27,484 nucleotides of DNA, taken from the NCBI GenBank assembly GCA_012026715.1, contig VEPB01000293.1, positions 1 through 27,484 of the forward strand, given 5' to 3'. The DNA is from Methylococcaceae bacterium. GTDB taxonomy: Bacteria; Pseudomonadota; Gammaproteobacteria; Methylococcales; Methylococcaceae. Positions 7,622-16,156 of this stretch are shown here, in pieces (the stretch's first letter is position 1; every line of letters begins with the position of its first letter). Below the pieces are notes generated by a model. The model was not told the DNA's origin. It saw only the letters and a list, made by a program, of their open reading frames with translations, and ran no database searches. The translations under genes were made by a program, and so were the position numbers.

Positions 7622-9102
7622 GCTGGCGCATCAAGCCACTGGACGTCATTCTCGAAACCGCCGAGAAGAAGAGCCTGCACCGCTCGCTCGGAGCGTTTCA
7701 GTTGACCATGCTCGGGGTCGGCGCCATCATCGGCACCGGCATCTTCGTGCTGACCGCGGAAGCCGCCCAGAAGGCCGGTCCCGGCATGATGATTTCCTTC
7801 GTCATCGCCGGCTTCGTCTGCGCGGTGGCCGCCCTGTGTTATGCGGAAATGGCCTCGATGATCCCGGTATCCGGATCCGCTTACACCTACACCTATGCGG
7901 TGCTGGGCGAAATGGTGGCGTGGGTGGTGGGCTGGGCCCTGGTCTTGGAATACGCCATCGCCGCCAGCACGGTGGCGGTAGGCTGGTCCGGCTACATGGT
8001 CGGACTCCTCAGGAACATCCATGAATTGCTCCCCTTTCTCCCGAACTTTTCCATTGCCGAGACCTGGGTCAACGGCCCCTGGAACGGCGGTCGGGTGAAT
8101 CTACCCGCCTTCGCCATTTCCCTTCTGGTGACCGGACTGCTGGTGCTCGGCACCAAGGAAAGCGCGCGGTTCAACGCGGTGCTGGTCACCGTCAAGATCA
8201 TCGCGCTCTCCGCCTTCATCGCGCTGGCCATCCCGGTGATGAACCTGGATCACTTCGAACCGTTCGCGCCCAACGGCTGGATCGGCAAACTAGGCGTGAG
8301 CGCGGCTGCGGCATCGATCTTTTTCGCCTACGTCGGCTTCGATGCCGTCTCAACCGCCGCGGAGGAAACCAAGAACCCCAACCGCAATGTCCCCATCGGT
8401 CTACTGGGCTCGCTCGCCATCTGCACGGTCTTCTACCTGCTGGTGGCGGCCGGAGCCATCGGAACGGTGGGAGCGCAGCCTGTCGTCGGCGCGGACGGCG
8501 AGCCTTTGCATCCCGGCAGCCTGGAACTGACCGCCGCCTGCCAAGGCCTGGAACGGCTGGTGTGCAGCAGGGAACCGCTCGCCTTCGTGCTGCGGCAGAT
8601 CGACTGGCCCCATATCGGCAACCTGATCGGACTGGCAGCGGGACTCGCCCTACCTTCGGTGATCCTGATGATGATGTTCGGCCAGACCCGCATCTTCTTC
8701 GTCATGGCTCGCGACGGCTTGCTGCCGGCGGTGTTCGCCAGCGTCCACCACCGGTTCAAGACCCCCCATGTGGTCACCGTCTGCACCGGCTTGTTCGTGT
8801 CCTTCTTCGCCGCCTTGTTCCCGGTGGGCAAACTGGCGGACATCTCCAACTCCGGCACCCTGTTTGCCTTCCTGGTGGTCGCCGCCGGCGTGCTGATCCT
8901 GCGGGTCCGTGAACCGGACCATCCGCGCAGTTTCCGCACCCCGCTGGTCTGGTTTGTCGGCCCGACCGCCATTGCCGGCTGTCTGTTCCTGTTCTCCCAG
9001 CTGTCCACCTACACCGAACTGCTGTTCCTCGGCTGGTCCGCCGTCGGCCTGCTGGTCTATTTCGGCTACGGACGCAGCCGCAGTCACTTAGCGGAGCGGT
9101 GA
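7618..9102 (+). CDS. APC-family amino-acid permease (cationic amino-acid transporter-like)
   Basis: A 494-aa protein with about 12 to 14 hydrophobic helices. Helix 1 carries the glycine-rich substrate motif GVGAIIGTGIF (residues 33-43). SGSAYTYTYAVLGE, FAYVGFDAVSTAAEETKNP and GQTRIFFVMARDGLLP are hallmarks of the APC superfamily CAT subgroup (bacterial YfnA-like proteins). It most likely takes up amino acids across the inner membrane; substrate is not certain. There is a periplasmic or cytosolic insert of about 40 residues at 285-325. Start ATG 7618 has GGGGAGG six bases upstream. No partner enzyme gene is adjacent; the only neighbouring signal is the Arg-rich leader ORF that overlaps its start codon. 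Confidence 0.93.
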   Translation: MSWRIKPLDVILETAEKKSLHRSLGAFQLTMLGVGAIIGTGIFVLTAEAAQKAGPGMMISFVIAGFVCAVAALCYAEMASMIPVSGSAYTYTYAVLGEMVAWVVGWALVLEYAIAASTVAVGWSGYMVGLLRNIHELLPFLPNFSIAETWVNGPWNGGRVNLPAFAISLLVTGLLVLGTKESARFNAVLVTVKIIALSAFIALAIPVMNLDHFEPFAPNGWIGKLGVSAAAASIFFAYVGFDAVSTAAEETKNPNRNVPIGLLGSLAICTVFYLLVAAGAIGTVGAQPVVGADGEPLHPGSLELTAACQGLERLVCSREPLAFVLRQIDWPHIGNLIGLAAGLALPSVILMMMFGQTRIFFVMARDGLLPAVFASVHHRFKTPHVVTVCTGLFVSFFAALFPVGKLADISNSGTLFAFLVVAAGVLILRVREPDHPRSFRTPLVWFVGPTAIAGCLFLFSQLSTYTELLFLGWSAVGLLVYFGYGRSRSHLAER

Positions 9103-9391
9103 ATCCAGCCGCGGTCGGCGATCCGCGAACCCGGGCCTGATATCTCCGCGATCCGTTTTCCCTGACCCGTCGACCCGATTCGGTACGTCCGAGACCGGTC
9201 GATCGCCTTTCGCTGGGGCAGCCCCAACCCTCATTTCCCTACGGTGCAAGCGCCCATTGCGAGTGCTCCAAATCCCGATGCATGATCCGCTCTACGAGCA
9301 AATGCCGAGCCCGATGAGAACCGGCGACTATCCCGAAAAGCTGTGTAACACCCGCCGGTAACATTTCCAACCCCAGCCTACGGACACTACC

Positions 9392-9625
9392 ATGCACGCC
9401 AAGCTCCCCAAATCCCTCTACGAACTCAAGCCTTTGGCCTATATCGCCATCGCCACCGGACTGCTGCTCTGGGCCGGAGATTACCTCTCGGTCCAGGCCA
9501 TGTTCGTATTGCTGTGCAGCTGGGCTCTTATGATCCTCAACATGCGCCGGGTATTCCGCCTCGGTCTGACCGACCTGGCTTCCATCGGTTCACGGCGGCG
9601 CCCCGTCGCGACACTGATCGCCTGA
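9392..9625 (+). CDS. Small membrane protein, two helices, unknown
   Basis: A 77-aa ORF with a basic N terminus (MHAKLPKSLYELKP), two hydrophobic segments (about residues 14-28 and 34-50) and a basic Arg-rich tail. This topology (helix-DYL-helix-RR) looks like a genuine small inner-membrane protein, but I recognise no named family. The ribosome site is weak (CGGA about eight bases before ATG 9392). The preceding 289 bases (9103-9391) contain no clear gene. Confidence 0.6.
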   Translation: MHAKLPKSLYELKPLAYIAIATGLLLWAGDYLSVQAMFVLLCSWALMILNMRRVFRLGLTDLASIGSRRRPVATLIA

Positions 9626-9904
9626 AGCCCGTTTCCAGGGAAAGGAACAACTGCGCCGACTCATCGAGCCTGTCGGACCAGCTTGGCCAGAGCCCGCCAC
9701 AGACACCTCGCCCCCACCAAACCGCTCGCGATTTCCGCCTTATTGTCGAGCGCCGGCCGCCCAGGTCAGCCATCCGCCGCACAAACGGCCGAAGCAATTA
9801 GCCCTTCTTCATCGATTGCCAACTATTATTCCCGGAGGTTCAACTGATCCGGTGACTGGACGCCTCGCGCGAACCCAATCCGGCAACCTATGGGGGAAAC
9901 GACG

Positions 9905-10432
9905 ATGACCGCCTCCGGCGAACTGATCTTTCTCGGCACCCAAGGCTGTACCCCGAAACTGCGCCTCCGGTACAGCCGCGGCACGCACCATCAAACCATC
10001 TTGTCTTACGGGCCGGTGCGACTGAAAGTCGGCCACCCGAGCGTTCAACTGGCCGACGGCCGCCCCCTGGAGCAATGCTCCGGGATGGCTTGTCTCGAGC
10101 GGGGTATTCGCCAATCGACCACCACCGGCGCCTTATACCTCGGCTTTCTCAACTATCGCGGCGCGTTTTGGGGTGACGAATCGGAACCCGACCCCAACGC
10201 GGACTTCCAACTTTATTTATACCCGCCGGAAGAACTGTTCGACCGCGCCATGGAATTCTTAAAGCTGGGCAATGTACCGGAATTGCTGGTTACGGTGGTG
10301 CAAGACCAGGGATTCTTACCGCATGGCAGCGAATCCGGAAAAACCTATATCTGGGATACTCACCAGAATTCCAGCCTGAAACTGGAAACCATCAAGCTGA
10401 ATTTCTCCTTAAACGCCTCGAGCCAGGCCTAG
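9905..10432 (+). CDS. Conserved-looking soluble protein, unknown function
   Basis: A 175-aa acidic, apparently cytosolic protein without signal peptide or membrane segment. It has two Cys in the middle (QCSGMACLE) and aromatic-rich strands such as ALYLGFLNYRGAFWGDE and FQLYLYPPEELFDRAMEFL, which suggest a mixed alpha/beta fold. I do not recognise the family. An earlier ATG at 9890 is in frame, but ATG 9905 has GGGGG about eight bases upstream and is preferred. Codon use matches neighbours. It stands alone, with about 280 bases before it that show no clear gene, and an AT-rich stretch after it. Confidence 0.65.
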   Translation: MTASGELIFLGTQGCTPKLRLRYSRGTHHQTILSYGPVRLKVGHPSVQLADGRPLEQCSGMACLERGIRQSTTTGALYLGFLNYRGAFWGDESEPDPNADFQLYLYPPEELFDRAMEFLKLGNVPELLVTVVQDQGFLPHGSESGKTYIWDTHQNSSLKLETIKLNFSLNASSQA

Positions 10433-10521
10433 ACGTCCTTTGCCACGGTCGAGCTTACCCGTTGGCATGGCCACGGTGCGGCTCGCGCACTTACTTTCGC
10501 AGGGATCGACAACGGTCTGAC

Positions 10522-10565
10522 CAAATAATCCATAAGATGGATTTATTCAACCGATCAAATAATCC
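10522..10565. repeat. Direct repeat CAAATAATCC x2 in AT-rich region
   Basis: Identical ten-base copies lie at 10522-10531 and 10556-10565, exactly 34 bases apart. Each overlaps an inverted repeat (10527-10543 and 10561-10588). They sit about 110-150 bases before the small membrane gene at 10673, in the most AT-rich part of the window, and look like operator sites. Confidence 0.5.
10527..10543. promoter_or_regulatory. Inverted repeat AATCCAT-aag-ATGGATT
   Basis: A perfect seven-base inverted repeat with a three-base spacer. Outer bases continue the symmetry imperfectly (AA at 10523-10524 with TT at 10546-10547). Possible protein-binding site. Confidence 0.4.
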
Positions 10566-10588
10566 TTATATTATCCAAAAAAAGGATT
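10561..10588. promoter_or_regulatory. Inverted repeat AATCCTT ... AAGGATT
   Basis: Seven-base arms at 10561-10567 and 10582-10588 are separated by 14 bases. They share the AATCC half-site with the upstream palindrome. Possible second operator, or a hairpin in a longer transcript. Confidence 0.35.
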
Positions 10589-10638
10589 GTTCATACATCC
10601 AATACAATACATTTCCACCACTATCTCCGGAGATCGGT

Positions 10639-10644
10639 TATAGT
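10639..10644 (+). promoter_or_regulatory. Possible -10 element TATAGT
   Basis: TATAGT lies 28 bases before the ATG at 10673, downstream of the AT-rich repeat region. No good -35 hexamer is seen at 17 bases, so this is tentative. Confidence 0.25.
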
Positions 10645-10672
10645 AATGCCGTCCCAACCACCGGAGATTATG

Positions 10673-10870
10673 ATGCACTTTATATTACTGATCCTTGTTG
10701 TCCCTTTCGCCTTGTTGGCCGCCCTGGTCATGGCCTCATTCCTTTTGCTGCTGGCTTCCCTGGCGCTGGAGTTTCCGCTGATTCTGGCTTCTGCAGCGGC
10801 CCTCGGCATCCTCGGTCAATTGTTGATGAATCCGAACACAAGGGTGGGGATACCATGCAGACAAAACTGA
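10673..10870 (+). CDS. Small hydrophobic two-helix membrane protein
   Basis: A 65-aa ORF that is almost entirely hydrophobic: residues 2-30 form one long or kinked helix rich in Leu, Val and Ala, and 33-52 a second. A short polar tail follows (NPNTRVGIPCRQN). Two adjacent ATG codons occur at 10670 and 10673; GGAG at 10662-10665 is seven bases from the second, so I choose 10673. No family is recognised. It sits behind the AT-rich repeats and is followed within about 30 bases by a strong intrinsic terminator, which supports it being a transcribed single-gene unit. Confidence 0.6.
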   Translation: MHFILLILVVPFALLAALVMASFLLLLASLALEFPLILASAAALGILGQLLMNPNTRVGIPCRQN

Positions 10871-10899
10871 CGACCGCGCACTCAGCGCATTCACAGTAA
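10855..10899 (+). CDS. Possible 14-aa micro-ORF before terminator
   Basis: ATG 10855 with GGGGA about four bases upstream opens a 14-codon ORF (MQTKLTTAHSAHSQ). It overlaps the end of the 65-aa ORF in another frame and stops just before the terminator stem. It may be chance; it is listed because its stop and the terminator abut. Confidence 0.2.
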   Translation: MQTKLTTAHSAHSQ

Positions 10900-10900
10900 G

Positions 10901-10929
10901 ATCCCAGCCACCCGGCTGGGATTTTTTTT
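10901..10929 (+). terminator. Rho-independent terminator
   Basis: Stem ATCCCAGCC (10901-10909), loop ACCC and stem GGCTGGGAT (10914-10922) are followed by an unbroken T-run to 10929. It ends the small membrane-protein transcript and separates it from the convergent secreted-protein gene. The minus-strand direction lacks a T-run. Confidence 0.92.
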
Positions 10930-10953
10930 GCCCACACTCCATCCGCCGCGGCT

Positions 10954-13900
10954 TCACCGCCCAATCAGGCGCCGGTAGTCCGATTCCGGCAACACATAGA
11001 CCGGGCTTTCTCCCAGTTCGATGGCGACGCTGCCGTCCTTCTCCGTCGGCAAGGCTTCGCGGTTCCCCACGACATCGACGATCACCCAACTGTTTGACGG
11101 CTCCAGCCGGAACCGCCAGTCGCTCCGCTCCGCTTCGATCCGCCAGGCCACCAACGTCGACCCGAACCAGCCGGCCTGCACCTTCTCGTCGCCGGTCGCA
11201 ACCGGCCGGTAAGGCAAGCCGTCGATCAGGGCGCCCGCGGTGTAGAGCGCCGCCTCGCCGGGCTTATGTCCCAGGGAATAATCCCACAGCCTCCCCTGTG
11301 CCAGGTCGTATTCATGCCCGAGGCAAAATGCCAGGCCCAGGTAGTCCGGGCGACTGTTGACCCAGGCGATCATCTTGGCGACCTGTTCCGCCTGCCAGCG
11401 CCGGCCATTGAGCCCGTAAGCGGCTTTAGCGCCGGCTTCCCCCAACCAGAACGGCAACGGGTTGCTGCGGCCCAGCCGAGAATACACCGCCAACACGCCG
11501 CGCTCGTCCTCGGTTTCGGAATTGCCGATGGGGCCGCCGAAGCGCGGCGCATGCTGCGGGTAGGCATGGACGTCCCAGGCATCCTGGTACTGATCCAGAC
11601 CCCGCTTGAGAACCGCCTCGAACCACCTGCCAGGGTTTAGCCCGTCGGGAAAGCCGGCGTTCTCATCCACCGCGCCGGGCCGCACCAGACTTCCGCCCAC
11701 GTAATGGCCATCCGGCCGGGCCTGATGGACCCACTGGTATTCGCGCCGGGCCCGATCCACCCAATGGTCGGGAGCGCGCAGCTTCGTCCATTCCCCATCG
11801 CGGCGGATGTCGATCTCGTTGTTGGCCTTGAAATAACGGGTGTAGGGCGCGGTCGCCGTGATAAAGCCCTGGCCAGCCGAGGCCTCGTCATTGAGCCAAT
11901 GGCTGTCGCCGCCGGTATCGGCAAACAATTCCAGCCCACGGCGCCTGGCCTCTTCCCATCGTGGCCGATGCTCGGCGCCGGCGCCGGGGTAACTGCCATA
12001 GCTCCTGAAGATCCCGCTGCGCTCCAGCCAGTCGAAATAGCCACCGGCCTGCCGAAAGCCGCGATCGCCCTCGGCGAAGGCGTAATAGTCGTTGTTCCAC
12101 AGCTTCTTGCTGGCCAGCCGTGCCTGCTGGGCCGCGTTGCCGCCCACGATGCTCAAGCCGTCTGGGGCGTACGACATGATGCGCCGGCCGTCCTTCCCCA
12201 GCAGGGCAACGCAGATCGCGTAGTAGCCAGGCTCCGGCGCCTTGCCGAAATCCAGCTCCGCTACGGATGGAAAAATGCCTTCCCGTTCCCGCAGGGCCAG
12301 CGGGCGACCTTGGTAATCCTTGAGCTCCACCCGCAGCTTGGCGGGAAAGGCAGGTATCGGGGACTTCAGCTCGCGTTCCTGTTCGATGCCGTGCCAACGC
12401 AGGTCGACCCTCAGCTTCAACGGTTCGCCGGGACGCGGCAGACTGGCGGGCGCGTCGGCATGAATCAGCGGCCGCAGCCTGGCCGCGATACGATTTCGCG
12501 GCAAATCGGCTTCCGGATCGGCGAGGCGGGTCTCCAGGCCGCTCAAGGGCTTGCCGGCCACATCGGTGAAATGGGCAGAAAATCCGAAGCGCTCACCCGG
12601 ACCCAGTTTCATCGTCAATTTCAACAGCAACCGGTGCCATCCGGCGGGCAAACCGAGAGGCACGGAGCCCTGCTTCAGGGCGAGTTGCCGTCCATCCAGC
12701 CAGACCGCCGCCGGATCGGCGCCCCCATCCAGCTTCAGCATGGCTCGGGTCGGATGCGCCACTTTGAGATCGATCTGGGCATAGCCGCTGCCGCCAGCCC
12801 AGCGGTAATCGTGCTCGGTCGTCGCGATCACCACGGCGCCATCCGGGGCGGATTCCGCGCGCTGCCAGCTTCGCATCACCCCGCCCATCAACTCGGTGCT
12901 GAGATAGCGCTCGCCGGGATTGGGCCGCATCACGGTCTCGCTATCGAGCCCGTAGATCGACAGCCCAGCGATTCCGTCCTGCAGGCCGCCCACCAGCCAG
13001 GCCGGCGGAACACCGTTCCGCAGCGGCAAGCCCGGTTCTTCCGGGACACCGGGAATCTGGGCCAAGACGCCATGGCGGCGGGGGTCGTCCAGGAAGCGGG
13101 TGACCGCAGCCGACTTGGCCGGGCGTGCCAGAACGCCGAGCAGGCTGTACTGTTCGTCCGCCAGGATCGCCGCCGGCAATGCCGGCAGATTCAACTCCTT
13201 TGCCGTTTCCTGGGCTTCCTGGCCAATCCGGTAAACCACCGCGGTGTCCGCCAGGCGTCCGGACACTTCCGGCTGTGACAGACCGGCGAACAACGCCTGC
13301 CCGCGCTCCGAGCCATCGTCCAGCACATACAGACGCCGACGCGGCTGCGCGACCGGTTTGAGTCCGGCCAGAAACCGGTTGCGGGAAGCGGCATCGGAAG
13401 GCTGCATCGGCATGGCAAGCGGGGACACCAAATCCAGCAGGAAAGCATCGAACACCTTGGCGCCATCCGCCTTGCCGGTATTTTCGACCTGGATCCAGCG
13501 ATCGCCGGGAAACACCGGCACCGTCCCCTCCCCGGCCAGCCATTGGTACTCCCAAGGCGTTCCGTTAGTCATGGCAAACGAAGCGCGCTCCGCCAGAGCC
13601 GCCTCGTTCGGCCCCAACTTGACCGAAAAATGCTGGAGGACCTGAGAAACCTCGCCGCCGCTCTTGTAGCGCGCATGGAAACGATACTGTCCCGGCACGA
13701 CGGTCGGCGGCAGCGGAAACCGGAAGCCTGCGCCGAATTCGCCAAAGCCGGGGTGGAGAATCTGAGTTTCGTCCTTTTCCTCGACCAGACCGCCCTGGCC
13801 GGTATGGCCGATCAAGCGCCCGACCGAAACCCGGACAGGATCAGGATTGACGGCCGACTGGCGTGGCGGCGCGGAGCCCAATTCCAGCACCAGCGCCGTC

Positions 13901-14511
13901 CGTTCGGGACTCGGCGTCACAGGCAGAGCGGCGGGTGGCGGTGGCGGGCCCAGCAGAAAGGCATCGAACACCTTGGCATCATGGCCGGCACCGCTGACCC
14001 TGACATCCACAACGGCATCGCCGTGCCTGAGGGAAATCGGCGGTTGCGCCGGCAGCCAGGCATAATCCCAGCCACGGGGCTTGAGTTTGACCTCGCCCCG
14101 CCGTTCAAGATGGGAAGCGTCGGGTCCGGCCCACAGCTCGAACCGCTGCTCGCAGACCGACGGTTCCCCGCCCTGGCGCCAGCGCGCCCAAAAGGTATAG
14201 GCCCCGGGCGGAAGCGGCGCACCGGGACCGAAACGGAACGCCGTCTCCCAGCGGCCGAAGCCCGGATGCGCGCTCACCACGTCATCGGCCTGCTCGCTCA
14301 CGGCACTGCCTTCAGCCTGGCCCACTGCCGCACCGCGAAATCCGACCACTCCCGCAACGGTGGCCGCCAGCCCTGCGGGCGCCGAACCTAAATCCAACAG
14401 CAGGGCCGGGTGATCAGCCGTGCCGGTCACGGGCAGGGAACCCTGAGTTTCTGCAATAGCCGGTGAAGAAAACAGCAAAACCCCTGTAAAAACAAATCGA
14501 AGGAACAACAT
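10954..14511 (-). CDS. Secreted multidomain protein with C-terminal clan GH-A-like glycosidase region
   Basis: 1185 aa with a Sec signal peptide (hydrophobic 3-15, likely AIA/ET cleavage near 20). Residues 34-188 and 204-360 are a tandem duplication: both copies carry LGSAP, HPGFG, a GxYxFxAR...GGE segment, W[DE]YxWL and AKVFDAFLL, and look like beta-sandwich modules. A further beta-rich region lies at about 560-680. The C-terminal ~350 residues read as a (beta/alpha)8 hydrolase: KANNEID (E899) fits the acid/base after strand 4 and PFWLGEAGAK (E1025) the nucleophile on strand 7, as in clan GH-A; a final beta segment follows. I infer a periplasmic or secreted glycan-acting protein but cannot name a GH family. 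There is no clear Shine-Dalgarno at ATG 14511. The gene stands alone. Confidence 0.8.
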   Translation of the reverse strand: MLFLRFVFTGVLLFSSPAIAETQGSLPVTGTADHPALLLDLGSAPAGLAATVAGVVGFRGAAVGQAEGSAVSEQADDVVSAHPGFGRWETAFRFGPGAPLPPGAYTFWARWRQGGEPSVCEQRFELWAGPDASHLERRGEVKLKPRGWDYAWLPAQPPISLRHGDAVVDVRVSGAGHDAKVFDAFLLGPPPPPAALPVTPSPERTALVLELGSAPPRQSAVNPDPVRVSVGRLIGHTGQGGLVEEKDETQILHPGFGEFGAGFRFPLPPTVVPGQYRFHARYKSGGEVSQVLQHFSVKLGPNEAALAERASFAMTNGTPWEYQWLAGEGTVPVFPGDRWIQVENTGKADGAKVFDAFLLDLVSPLAMPMQPSDAASRNRFLAGLKPVAQPRRRLYVLDDGSERGQALFAGLSQPEVSGRLADTAVVYRIGQEAQETAKELNLPALPAAILADEQYSLLGVLARPAKSAAVTRFLDDPRRHGVLAQIPGVPEEPGLPLRNGVPPAWLVGGLQDGIAGLSIYGLDSETVMRPNPGERYLSTELMGGVMRSWQRAESAPDGAVVIATTEHDYRWAGGSGYAQIDLKVAHPTRAMLKLDGGADPAAVWLDGRQLALKQGSVPLGLPAGWHRLLLKLTMKLGPGERFGFSAHFTDVAGKPLSGLETRLADPEADLPRNRIAARLRPLIHADAPASLPRPGEPLKLRVDLRWHGIEQERELKSPIPAFPAKLRVELKDYQGRPLALREREGIFPSVAELDFGKAPEPGYYAICVALLGKDGRRIMSYAPDGLSIVGGNAAQQARLASKKLWNNDYYAFAEGDRGFRQAGGYFDWLERSGIFRSYGSYPGAGAEHRPRWEEARRRGLELFADTGGDSHWLNDEASAGQGFITATAPYTRYFKANNEIDIRRDGEWTKLRAPDHWVDRARREYQWVHQARPDGHYVGGSLVRPGAVDENAGFPDGLNPGRWFEAVLKRGLDQYQDAWDVHAYPQHAPRFGGPIGNSETEDERGVLAVYSRLGRSNPLPFWLGEAGAKAAYGLNGRRWQAEQVAKMIAWVNSRPDYLGLAFCLGHEYDLAQGRLWDYSLGHKPGEAALYTAGALIDGLPYRPVATGDEKVQAGWFGSTLVAWRIEAERSDWRFRLEPSNSWVIVDVVGNREALPTEKDGSVAIELGESPVYVLPESDYRRLIGR

Positions 14512-15019
14512 CGGCGCTCGACGGCGAAAGCATCAGTTTACCACCCACCGAGTAGCAACCACCCCACGCTGATCCAAGCCAGATCATCCCGACGATTCCG
14601 TCAAACCGGTCCGACTGGGAATTCGACGAGCTCTGAAACAGCCGAACCTGGATTCCGCCGACCTTGTCCGTCATCGTCTACGGGAATGCCCGGACAACGG
14701 ACCTTGCGCGAAGCGCCCAGTTCGACAAGCCGGACCAGGGTGGTTGAAATAAACCATGCCCCGCCAAGCCACCCGCCCCGGTTACTCTGCCATTTCAATC
14801 ACATACCTGGCAGGCATAAAGTCTGCATTATTAAAACTGCGGTGTTTTCTGAGGACGGGAAACCCCTAAGAAACTTAGGTAAAGCGGAAATCCTAGCCAA
14901 ATGCGACGACCGGGAACAATGAGATCTAGCCCACCACGATTCCCCCACCTAAATCGGATTGTCGTGAATCGATACCTCAGAGAAATTCAGCCGCTCGCTA
15001 GCAACTTCAGGGATTCGCA
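14512..15019. other. 508-base intergenic region between divergent genes
   Basis: No convincing gene is seen. It must hold promoters for the secreted-protein gene (minus) and the efflux operon (plus). The half nearer the efflux operon is more AT-rich. It contains the short perfect inverted repeat at 14865-14879 and a weaker one (TGGTT/AACCA near 14742). No regulator gene lies in it. Confidence 0.6.
14865..14879. promoter_or_regulatory. Inverted repeat CCTAAG-aaa-CTTAGG upstream of efflux operon
   Basis: A perfect six-base palindrome with a three-base spacer, about 140 bases before the membrane-fusion gene. Candidate operator for an efflux regulator encoded elsewhere; it could be chance. Confidence 0.3.
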
Positions 15020-16135
15020 ATGCTAACCCCAGGCTTCAAACAGCGTATGCAAAACCATTTATCCGCATCCTTGATTCTCTTACTAACGGCCATGCAATTG
15101 ACCGGCTGCAATCAGGAACATGCCGAAAAAGAGGAAGCACAGCCGAAACTGGAGGCCACCATACCGATCCGCGAAGATACCGGTGTTGACAGGGAATACG
15201 TGTGCCAGATTCATGCGATCAAGCATATTGAAATCCGGGGGCTGGAACGAGGTTATATCCAGAACATCTTTGTGGATGAAGGGCAGTTTGTGAAACAGGG
15301 ACAACCCATGTTCAAGATCATGCCCAACGTCTATCAGGCCGAACTGGCCAAGGCCAAGGCCGAGGCCAATACCGCCAATATCGAATACCTCAACACCAAG
15401 GCCTTGGCGGACAAAAACGTCGTATCCGCCAACGAGTTGGCATTGGCGAAGGCCAAATTGGACAAGGCCAACGCGGAAGTCAACCTGATGGAAACCCATT
15501 TGGGGTTCACCGATATCAACGCGCCTTTCGAGGGCATCATGGACCATCTGGAGGTGAGAAACGGCAGCCTGGTCGAGGAAGGGGCATTACTGACCACCTT
15601 GTCGGACATCAGCAAGCTATGGGTATATTTCAACGTGCCAGAAGCGGAATACCTGGATTACCGGATGAAGAAACACGACGACGAACCCAAGGTAAGGCTC
15701 CGGATGGCCAATGGCCAGATCTTCAGTGAGCCGGGGGTTATTCAAACCATCGAGGCGGACTTCGATAATCGGGCAGGCAATATTGAATTCCGCGCCACCT
15801 TCCCGAATCCGGACCGGATACTCCGCCACGGAGAGACCGGCACCATCCTCATGCAGAAAGTCTACAAGAATGCCTTGCTGATTCCGCAAAAAGCGACCTT
15901 CGACATCCTCGACAAAACCTACGTCTATGTCGTCAAAAAGGACAACACTCTGGAGCAAAGGCTCGTCAAGATCGAAGCCAGCCTTCCCTACCTTTTTATC
16001 ATCAAGAGCGGACTGAAAGACGATGACACGGTCTTGCTGGAAGGATTGCGCAAGGTCAACGCGGGACAAAAGGTCGAGATCAATTTGAGGCCACCGGAGC
16101 AGGTCCGATCCGAGCTGAAACTGTATTCGGAATAA
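15020..16135 (+). CDS. RND efflux periplasmic adaptor (membrane fusion lipoprotein)
   Basis: A 371-aa AcrA/MexE-type adaptor. The N terminus is a lipoprotein signal with lipobox LTGC (Cys30). Next come a beta-barrel/lipoyl half (GLERGYIQNIFVDEGQFVKQGQPMF), an alpha-hairpin rich in Ala, Lys and Glu (about 113-160), the second lipoyl half (INAPFEGIMDHLEVRNGSLVEEGALL), then the beta-barrel (LWVYFNVPE) and the membrane-proximal domain (LLIPQKATF to VEINLRP). It bridges the inner-membrane pump and outer-membrane channel. AGGGA lies about seven bases before ATG 15020. Its base composition is visibly less GC-rich than the neighbours. First gene of a three-gene operon, with 21 bases to the pump gene. 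Confidence 0.95.
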   Translation: MLTPGFKQRMQNHLSASLILLLTAMQLTGCNQEHAEKEEAQPKLEATIPIREDTGVDREYVCQIHAIKHIEIRGLERGYIQNIFVDEGQFVKQGQPMFKIMPNVYQAELAKAKAEANTANIEYLNTKALADKNVVSANELALAKAKLDKANAEVNLMETHLGFTDINAPFEGIMDHLEVRNGSLVEEGALLTTLSDISKLWVYFNVPEAEYLDYRMKKHDDEPKVRLRMANGQIFSEPGVIQTIEADFDNRAGNIEFRATFPNPDRILRHGETGTILMQKVYKNALLIPQKATFDILDKTYVYVVKKDNTLEQRLVKIEASLPYLFIIKSGLKDDDTVLLEGLRKVNAGQKVEINLRPPEQVRSELKLYSE

Positions 16136-16156
16136 CTTGCCGGAAGTCACCAGGCC

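Noticed and set aside
10551..10672. AT-rich repeats as a CRISPR or origin
   Set aside because: Only two short copies, no regular spacers and no DnaA-box cluster.
10462..10854. 145-codon plus-strand ORF ending before the terminator
   Set aside because: Crosses the AT-rich control region and most of it overlaps the hydrophobic 65-aa ORF in another frame; composition is not protein-like. Only its last 14 codons have a ribosome site.
11704..13278. 524-codon plus-strand ORF
   Set aside because: Shadow of the secreted multidomain protein gene on the minus strand.
14686..14922. 78-codon ORF in the gap before the efflux operon
   Set aside because: No ribosome site, no recognisable features; composition like non-coding DNA.
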